Positions 20,137 through 26,108 of a stretch of DNA of 26,108 bases are shown here, one piece after another. The stretch covers positions 20,511,244-20,537,351 of the forward strand of contig CM044514.1 of assembly GCA_024364805.1 (NCBI GenBank). Direction: 5' to 3'. Below the pieces are notes generated by a model, which searched no databases, was not told the origin of the DNA, and saw only the letters and a list, made by a program, of their open reading frames with translations. Position 1 is the first letter of the stretch. Every line of letters starts with the position of its first letter. The stretch comes from Euprymna scolopes (Eukaryota; Mollusca; Cephalopoda; Sepiida; Sepiolidae). Both the position numbers and the translations under genes were made by a program.

Positions 20137-20862
20137 CCACCGATAGCTATGGCTAAAGATACATTACCGGAAAGTACTTCGTTCAAACTCCTCGGCTTAA
20201 CGTTCACAGGGAACATGTGTTGGCCAGATACATAGAGAGCATTGCCAAGGCTTCTGCGAAGAAGGTGGGCTCTCTCTACCGTGCTAGAAAGTTACTTACG
20301 CCTTAAAGTATCCCGTACCTCTACTAGGCCACCATTCGCCCATGTATTGGGTATTGTTGTCACATGTGGACTGGTGCATCTGCTATTAGTCTCTAACTCC
20401 TGGACAGGGTCCAAAAGAGAGTCGCCAACTCCTTTCCTGAACTGTCATCTAAGCTTCAACTTCTGTCCCATCGATGAAATACTGCATTCCTCTGCCTGTT
20501 CTACAAGTATTTTAATGGTGCATACTCCGACGAACTACAAGCCCTTATACTCCCTCAACGTAAATACCATCGACAAGCCCGAAAAGCAGCAAAGTCCCAC
20601 CCCTACAGAGTAGAGATCCCTAGATGTAAAAATATATTTTACTTTAATAGTTTCTTCCCTAGAACTGTTAGACTTTACAATTCCCTACTGGATTCCTGCT
20701 TTCCCAATTGTACTGACATGCAGAAGTTCAAATGTAATGTGAACAGACATCTTGCTGCTAAACTCCCTACATAGTATCACTGCAACTTATGTCCTCGATA
20801 GTAGGTCCCTGCATAAAAGTGGAACTGTACCTTGTTCAGGGTAAAAATGTAAAAAAAAAAAA
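20137..20862 (+). mobile_element. LINE family A, copy 3, inserted in the tandem array
   Basis: It begins GCTATGGCTAAAGATACATT (20146 on), matching the start of copy 4. It continues through CACAGGGAACATG, GTGGGCTCTCTCTACCGTGC and GTATTGTTGTCACATGTG to the 3' UTR TACCTTGTTCAGGGTAAAAA and a poly(A) ending about 20862. Multiple frameshifts and stops break the protein, and the 123-codon frame at 20242-20613 is out of frame with it. Array sequence lies directly on both sides. Confidence 0.85.
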
Positions 20863-21100
20863 TGCTATTTGAAACTTACGCGTTACAGACTAATTAAATT
20901 TATATTTCAAACTTAAGCCTGACAGTACAATGAACATGTGATGAGATTTCAACCCCATGCATGATTGACTAATGCAAATAATATTTTTAAAGATTTGCTT
21001 GGCATAACAAAGGAAATGTTATTTTATATTAATACGCGATGAAGGGGCAAAAAATGCTATTTTAATCCTAAGCTTGAAAACCCTGTAAACGAAAAATACC
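20862..21100. repeat. about 36-bp tandem array, right part, decayed
   Basis: ATGCTATTTGAAACTTACGC, GTTACAGAC and TTTCAAACTTAAGCCTGACA continue the array phase lost at the LINE junction. Units become poorly defined after about 20950, although ATGCTATTTTAATCCTAAGC (21053 on) is still recognisable. Confidence 0.7.
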
Positions 21101-21194
21101 TGTGATGGAACTGCTTCATTCGGTATACGCGTTTAGTGCCGAAAAAACTATTTTAAGTTTAAGCCGTCCTAACTTACGAAGCATCTCATGGGAA

Positions 21195-21424
21195 TTCATG
21201 GACACATACAGAGAGCGAGAAAGCGAGAAAGCGAGATAGATTGACACGTACATACATACATACATCCATACATCCATCCATCCATCCATCCATACATACA
21301 TACATACATCCATACATACATACATACACAGAGAATGATAAAGCGAAAGGGATAGAGATGAATAGATAAAGACAGAGAGAGACAGAGAGAGAGAGCTAGA
21401 TAGATAGATAGATAGATAGAGAGT

Positions 21425-21497
<73 letters not shown>

Positions 21498-21507
21498 ACA
21501 CACACAC
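21195..21507. repeat. mosaic of (CATA)n, (CATC)n, (GATA)n, (GT)n, (GA)n and (CA)n
   Basis: Consecutive simple-repeat runs: CATA/CATC (about 21250-21328), GATA (21399-21420), GT (21422-21449), GA (21449-21494) and CA (21494-21506). The long Ser/Leu- and Cys/Met-rich minus-strand frames across it are repeat translations. Confidence 0.95.
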
Positions 21508-21913
21508 TAGGAAATTTAAAGGACGAATAGTTGGATAGGAGACAATAAAAACACGTAAATTGAAGGAAATGATGGACATCCGTGGGAGGATGGGGATAGA
21601 GGTGATTTGTTCTTCAGATGACGGAACCGGAAGTGTACGCCTCAGACACGCATCCCTTCCCCTACTCATACACACACGCACCTAAATTATCCAAACCGAT
21701 GCTCTATTTAGCAAGACAAAAATAAACAAAAAATCCAATCGCCCTATTTTCCAGGACAGTGAAAGACAGTCGTTCGTGAAATTAGCGGAGGCCGGAATTT
21801 GCATTACTATTTATGAAATTATCAGATCAAATATCACACGAACACGCGAGTGCGCACACGAGGGTGTGTGTGTATGTGCACGCGCATTTGCGCACGTGTT
21901 TATGAATTCTTAC
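21508..21913. other. no gene seen
   Basis: Mixed sequence including a GT/CG-rich alternating purine-pyrimidine stretch (21846-21900). I see no feature I can name. Confidence 0.4.
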
Positions 21914-22528
21914 TTGTGTGGAGACGATTAAATCAGAATCTGTACCGAGAATCGAAAAATCGGTATTTTTCGGGGTATCGGAATCTAAAAATTTGTGCTG
22001 ATTTTCCGATTCTCAATACGATTCTTTTTAGTTCTTGGATTTTGCTTAAAACTTCATGTTTCCATGGTTCGTTTTAATGATGAAAAAATAAATATTTATT
22101 AATTTTAAACTAGCAGTAAAACTAAAATATATAACTCATACCCATAAGTCTACTTTTACGTTTGCGAAAATATACACATATTATTACATGGGCTTTTAAT
22201 TAGCACCCCCCCCTCCCCAGCACACACGAAAAAGCCGCTTTATATTTAGAAATTTATAATAGAGCTAGAATCGAAATCTGTAATGGTATCGGAATCGGCA
22301 ATTTAAAACAGAATCGGTAATTGTATCAGAATCGGGAATTTAGAACAGAATTGGTAATTTTATCGGAATCGGGAATTTAGAACAAAATCGGTAATTGTAT
22401 CGAAATCGGTAATTTAAAACAGAATCGGTAATTGCATCGGAATTGGTAATTTAGAACAGAATCGATGATTGTATCGGAATCGGGAATTTACAACAGAATT
22501 GGTAATTGTATCGGAATCGAGAATTTAG
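21914..22528. mobile_element. hAT-like miniature element, diverged relative of 1932-2331, right end missing
   Basis: GGAGACGATTAAATCAGAAT (21920-21939), continuing CTGTACCG, matches the left end of the element at 1932-2331. Later blocks match in order: ACGATTCTTTT, AAATAAATATTTATTAATTT, the TATTACAT region and TTTAGAAATTTAT. In place of the two GAATCGG units of the short element there are seven. The right inverted repeat is not present at 22528, where LINE copy 4 begins; a weak candidate lies beyond that LINE (23060-23080). Confidence 0.6.
22268..22528. repeat. 37-bp tandem repeat inside the hAT-like element
   Basis: Units start at 22311, 22348, 22385, 22422, 22459 and 22496, exactly 37 bases apart, with a first, 6-base-longer unit at 22268. 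The unit reads GAATCGGTAATTGTATCGGA followed by ATCGGGAATTTAGAACA. The length is constant but bases vary, and G/A and A/T changes alternate between units. Confidence 0.95.
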
Positions 22529-23040
22529 ATTGCCATGGCTAATGATACACTGCCTGAAAGTACTTACCTCAGGCTCCTAAGCATAACATTCACAGACAAC
22601 ATGAATTGGAACAAAATACATTGAAGTAATTGTCAAAAGTGCTGCGATAAATGGTGGGCTCCCTCTACCATGCTAGAAGGTTACTGACACCTTTGAGTAC
22701 TCTGTCACACACCGTTGGTAAAACTTCATATGACCCATCGGCGAAATATGCTTTCCTTGAGTAATTTTATGGTAAGTGCTCTGACGAACTCCAAGAACTA
22801 GTATCCCCTCGACGTAAATACCCCCGACAAACCCGAAAAGCAGCAAAATCTCACTCATACACTGTAAAGATGCCTGAATTCCCTCCCAGGCCCCTGCTTC
22901 CCTGACTATACTGACATACAGAAGTTCAACATCTCGATGTTCAACTCCCTACATAGTATACCTGGAGATCTACTCCCAAATAGTAAACCCCTGCGACTTA
23001 GAGGCACTGTACTTTGTTTTGGGTAAAAAAAAAAAAAAAA
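22529..23040 (+). mobile_element. LINE family A, copy 4, internally deleted
   Basis: It begins GCCATGGCTAATGATACACT (22532 on), close to the start of copy 3. It continues TTCACAGACAACATG and GGTGGGCTCCCTCTACCATG, then skips most of the middle region. It resumes at CCATCGGCGAAATATGC, GACGAACTCCAAGAACTAGT and CGACAAACCCGAAAAGCAGC, and ends with CTTTGTTTTGGGT plus a 16-base poly(A) (23025-23040). Two internal deletions are apparent relative to copy 1. Confidence 0.8.
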
Positions 23041-23134
23041 GCATTAAAAGAAAAAAAGAGTGTGCAACTCTCCCAATGGTTTTAGACTCACTCCCAGAAA
23101 CTAACCTGGAAATTTCGGGGGGGAATACATACGG

Positions 23135-23235
23135 ATCCTAATGATCCGAAATGATCAGTCATATGGAACTAGACAAGCTCACCATTGCTTAACTTCGTGT
23201 ATCTAAGCAGAACTGGCGTCTCAAAATATGTCAGT
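23135..23235 (-). pseudogene. 5S rRNA-like sequence (pseudogene or 5S-derived SINE head)
   Basis: On the minus strand the 40 bases from CCAGTTCTGCTTAGATACAC to GAAGTTAAGCAATGGTGAGC (about 23215-23176) align without gaps to the conserved 5S rRNA core (CCGGTTCTCGTCCGATCACC, GAAGTTAAGCAACGTCGAGC) at 29 of 40 positions, including an unbroken GAAGTTAAGCAA. Similarity continues weakly both ways: GACATATTTTGAGACG upstream resembles the 5S CCATATCACGTTGAAAACAC region, and CTAGTTCCATATGACTGATC downstream resembles the C-box region. It is too diverged to be a working gene. Confidence 0.55.
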
Positions 23236-23397
23236 TTGTAATGACGTCATCATATATGACGCAATCTGATATGATGTCATATATGCACATATATATAATA
23301 TATATCGTTTGCATGCATATGATGTATGTAAACAAACAGACAGACAGGAATACGCCTTTAGCATACATACATACACACAATATACATATATATACAC

Positions 23398-23399
<2 letters not shown>

Positions 23400-23449
<50 letters not shown>
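23400..23449. repeat. (AT)n microsatellite
   Basis: About 50 bases of AT, followed by TACACTAGTAAGG, which reads on the minus strand as a SINE 3' end running into its simple-repeat tail. Confidence 0.95.
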
Positions 23450-23451
<2 letters not shown>

Positions 23452-23471
23452 CACTAGTAAGGCGTCCAACG

Positions 23472-25300
23472 AATTTAGGAAAACTCGTCCACGGAAAACT
23501 CGTTGATTTTTGCTAGATGAGAAAACTGGTCCACTATTGAATAAATATCGATTGAAAACACATTTTATGACCGTTATTGAAGGAGATATTGTTTTTTAAA
23601 AAAAAAAAAGAATACACATCCCATAATATTAAAAAAATATATTTTTACTTGTTTACTGTTGTTTAAAAAAAATAATTTTTCTAAATATTTGTTTTCTACC
23701 TTGCGTTGTAAGTTTTTAGTTGTTCAACTTATTTTAAAGAGTTTATTTAGTTTTAAAAAAACAACAAGTAATGTCGAGCGTTACTTTTGAACAAAAAATG
23801 TCCGACACGAGAGGATCACGTCTTAGGAGTCTCGATAATCGCTCAAAAATAGAAAATTAAAAAAAAATATTGAGGTATGTATAGTTTTAAAACGAGCCCT
23901 CACCTTCAAAACAAAATGAATTTGTATACTTTTAGGTAATGACCAATATCACTACTCGAAAAAAATACAGGCTACCGGAAGTGGATACGGTTGATTATGT
24001 AACGGAGCTGAACGGAAGACACGAAAAACGAAATCATATATTTATTTTTTAAACATATTTTAGATTTTAACACTTCTTGTGTTATTACGAAACATAAAAA
24101 AGAAAACACTTCTTGTATTATCAAATAATAAACCAAATATTTAATTTTAAAAGATTAATTTAGTTTTAACACTTTTTTGTGTTCACGAAAAAACAAAAGG
24201 CACTTGTGCAGTATGCGGTCGGCTGTCATCTTTTCTTGGTGCCTTTCACTAAATTGTCGCCAGGTGGCGCTTCTCTGTCAAAAACACTTAAATTATTAAT
24301 TTGTTGTGCATCCTTAAACGTTGCTTTAATTCAAAATATTTCATTTAAATAATTTATTTGTTCGAAAAAAAAGCTATTATTCTTTATAAAAATCCAATGT
24401 TGCTTTCATCACAAAATTGTTTTATTGACATTATATTTTTTACGCAAACTTTTAAATAAATGTTTTACAATTATATATTGATACATATTTATACAATAAA
24501 TATTTTGGTGTTCAAATATTTTTCTGTTCGGTGGAAAAATCTTATTTATTACTTATTTGCCGCCTTATTTGACCCAGAAGAAATTGGAGTTATCGCCCCC
24601 TAACAATAGCCACCGTCTGCATACTACAGGAGTTCCCCAACTGACTTTTAAACAAAATAAAAAATTTATATATTATCTAATAATACAAGAAGGATTTTTG
24701 GTGCTTATGTATTATATATATTGGTACCGTGCTATTTTTAAATATCTTTTTCAGGTTAATTTCAAGTTTCATGATATTTTTTCTCATTATTAAATGGTAA
24801 GATGGAAGCACAGAATAGTTATAAAACATCATCCCCATGTTAAGAATGGCTTTCGAAACAATAACGCTAATATTCCAGCACGGTATCAAAAACACATAAG
24901 TACTGTGTTTTCCTTTCTTTTTTTTTGTTTCGTAATAACACAAGAATTGTTTCAACTGAATTAATTCTTCCGAATGAAATATTTGCTTTCTTTGATTATG
25001 TTGGTTCCCTAATAACAGTTCCCTAATAACAGAAAATGTATTAAAATTAAAGTAGTTTTTAAAATAAATATATGGTTTCGTTTTTCGTGTCTTGACTCCG
25101 TGGTCAAGTTTTATTTTTAAAACAAGAGTAAACAAGTAAAACTAATTTTTTTTTAAAATATTATGGGGATGCGTAGTCGGTTTTAAAAACAATACCTCTT
25201 TCCAGAACGGCCATAAAATATGTTTTCAATCGACATTTATTCAATAATGGACCCGTTTCCCGAGTACGAGTTTTCCGGGGATGAGTTTTCCGGGAACCCT
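23472..25300. mobile_element. 1.83-kb foldback transposon with 8-bp target duplication
   Basis: The first about 200 bases (23472-23680) and the last about 200 (25120-25300) are inverted repeats. They share GGAAAACTCGTCC, CGGAAAACTCGT, GGTCCACTATTGAATAAATA, CGATTGAAAACACATTTTAT and CATCCCATAATATT. Inner arms also match: AGACACGAAAAACGAAATCA (24018-24037) and TTCTTGTGTTATTACGAAAC (24073-24092) pair with 25094-25070 and 24947-24930. The octamer GTCCAACG flanks the element (23464-23471 and 25301-25308). Eight-base duplications fit hAT and a few other superfamilies; the termini do not let me name one. No transposase is recognisable, so it is probably non-autonomous. Confidence 0.8.
24677..25135 (-). 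CDS. hypothetical 152-codon open frame in the foldback element
   Basis: The longest non-repetitive open frame in the eastern half, Lys/Ile/Phe-rich, with no recognisable domain. It covers part of the right arm and loop. Its length in such AT-rich sequence is mildly unusual, but composition bias and the lack of a counterpart in the left arm argue for chance. If real, it could be a remnant of a transposase. Confidence 0.15.
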   Translation of the reverse strand: MFTLVLKIKLDHGVKTRKTKPYIYFKNYFNFNTFSVIRELLLGNQHNQRKQIFHSEELIQLKQFLCYYETKKKKGKHSTYVFLIPCWNISVIVSKAILNMGMMFYNYSVLPSYHLIMRKNIMKLEINLKKIFKNSTVPIYIIHKHQKSFLYY

Positions 25301-25620
25301 GTCCAACGTAACCCAGCGTAGTGCTGTCGTAAAATACACGTAAATATGATATTTAAATTATGAAGATTCCGTATTTATTATTAGAGGAAATCCTCTATTG
25401 ATTATTATATTGTACCCAATATATAGCAGTGCCACCCGGTGGGTGCAGTCGTACAATGCGATAAAACATGATAACTTATACAGCTTTCGTATTTGATTAT
25501 TATATCGTATCCAATATATGATTTCAAAAGCTTAAAAAACTTGGATGCCATCAGCTAGAATCGAAACCAAAACGTGTAGTGGTCCAACATAAGCCGTTAC
25601 TATTTGAGCTTTCGACAAGA
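25301..25620 (-). mobile_element. tRNA-derived SINE with duplicated tail module, minus strand
   Basis: The minus strand reads the head CTCAAATAGTAACGGC (about 25609-25594), the B-box region TTTGGTTTCGATTCTAGCTG (25570-25551) and ATGGCATCC. It then reads the body twice: ATTGGATACGATATAATAAT (25516-25497) and ATTGGGTACAATATAATAAT (25422-25403) start two tandem modules of about 95 bases. The tail ends GTATTTTACGACAGCACTAC near 25320 and meets the foldback element; its last bases appear to continue at 23452-23463 on the other side. Confidence 0.7.
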
Positions 25621-26046
25621 GGATCAGAAAACGTAAAAAAATGAAGCAGCTCTTACCTATAACTATCTACTTGCACAGGTAACAGATTTAGTTGAGTTAC
25701 TCCTTCCAAGGTTATTTACTTTTCAATTTTGATCTCTTAACAGTTTATTTTACCGGCTAAAAAACAAATCGAATTTGTTCCACAAGACCAAATCTCCTAT
25801 ATACCATGTTTGAAGTCTGTAGACCTAAAATTAAGAGAGGAGTTTGGTAGAAACTATTCTGATTGCATACAGACGAGGCCACTTATATATGTATACCTAT
25901 ATCTCTATATATGCATACGTATGTATATATGTACATGATTAAATACGTGTGTGCTAGAACATTGTCATTCTAAATAGAGCTCAACTAGGCATAATGTAGA
26001 AAATATGCATGAATAGAACAGAGCGAAATAGGCAAATGAAACCATA
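25621..26046. other. no gene seen
   Basis: Mixed AT-rich sequence with a TATA/CATA-rich patch (25885-25935). Confidence 0.4.
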
Positions 26047-26108
26047 AAAAATGGAACCATTAATTGAAGTTGACATCTATGCTGATGACACGACCATGTA
26101 TGGCAACA
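26047..26108 (+). mobile_element. LINE reverse transcriptase fragment, catalytic YADD motif, runs off the window
   Basis: In one + frame the last 54 bases read EPLIEVDIYADDTTMYGN. YADD followed by D/S-T-T-x-Y is the catalytic palm motif of jockey/CR1-type reverse transcriptases. The fragment looks 5'-truncated, since no earlier RT motifs are visible upstream. The rest lies outside the window. Confidence 0.7.

Noticed and set aside
20242-20613. 123-codon + frame with a start codon
   Set aside because: It overlaps LINE copy 3 but is out of frame with the LINE protein.
21195-21681. 129- and 161-codon minus frames
   Set aside because: Simple-repeat translation (Ser/Leu, Thr/His and Cys/Met runs).
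23060-23085. GCAACTCTCCCAATGG as the right end of the hAT-like element beyond LINE copy 4
   Set aside because: Only weak similarity to GCATCGTCCCATCATT and no matching 8-bp flank on the left side; left open but not claimed.

Overview
This is an AT-rich, gene-poor stretch of animal nuclear DNA. I see no intact host gene, no rRNA operon and no bacterial-type operon structure. It is made of retrotransposon fragments, miniature DNA transposons, tRNA-derived SINEs, long (AT)n tracts and several tandem arrays. The density of (AT)n, (CA)n and (CATA)n runs, the SINE type with a tRNA head and a 'CGGGCAACGC' tail, and the LINE/Penelope/mariner mix suggest a lophotrochozoan, most likely a cephalopod mollusc such as an octopus. 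That assignment is inference, not proof.

Layout. 1-3.3 kb: a SINE head, a palindromic (foldback) miniature element with a LINE inserted in its loop, a 400-bp hAT-like miniature element with a perfect 8-bp target duplication, and a second, uninterrupted copy of the palindromic element. 3.3-5.9 kb: a SINE and large CA-rich and TTN-triplet tracts. 5.9-9.6 kb: two 3' ends of one Penelope-like retroelement bracket a decayed antisense LINE and a 2.1-kb G-poor minisatellite. 9.6-13.7 kb: mostly unassigned sequence plus a mariner with terminal inverted repeats, a TA duplication and an internal deletion. 13.8-18.8 kb: two long copies of an unnamed dispersed repeat in opposite orientation, with a SINE, a purine tract and a LINE copy between them. 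18.9-23.3 kb: a SINE, a near-perfect 24-bp hairpin, a roughly 36-bp tandem array split by a LINE, a simple-repeat mosaic, a hAT-like relative carrying a 37-bp minisatellite and ending at another LINE, and a 5S rRNA-like stretch. 23.4-26.1 kb: a 1.83-kb foldback element flanked by an 8-bp direct repeat, apparently inserted in a SINE tail, then the start of a LINE reverse transcriptase with a YADD motif running off the window.

Nothing here forms a pathway. The informative structure is stratigraphic: at least three nested insertions (LINE in foldback loop, LINE in tandem array, foldback in SINE tail) give a relative order of events. The most novel-looking items are the two foldback families and the hAT-like family whose interior has expanded as a 37-bp tandem repeat.
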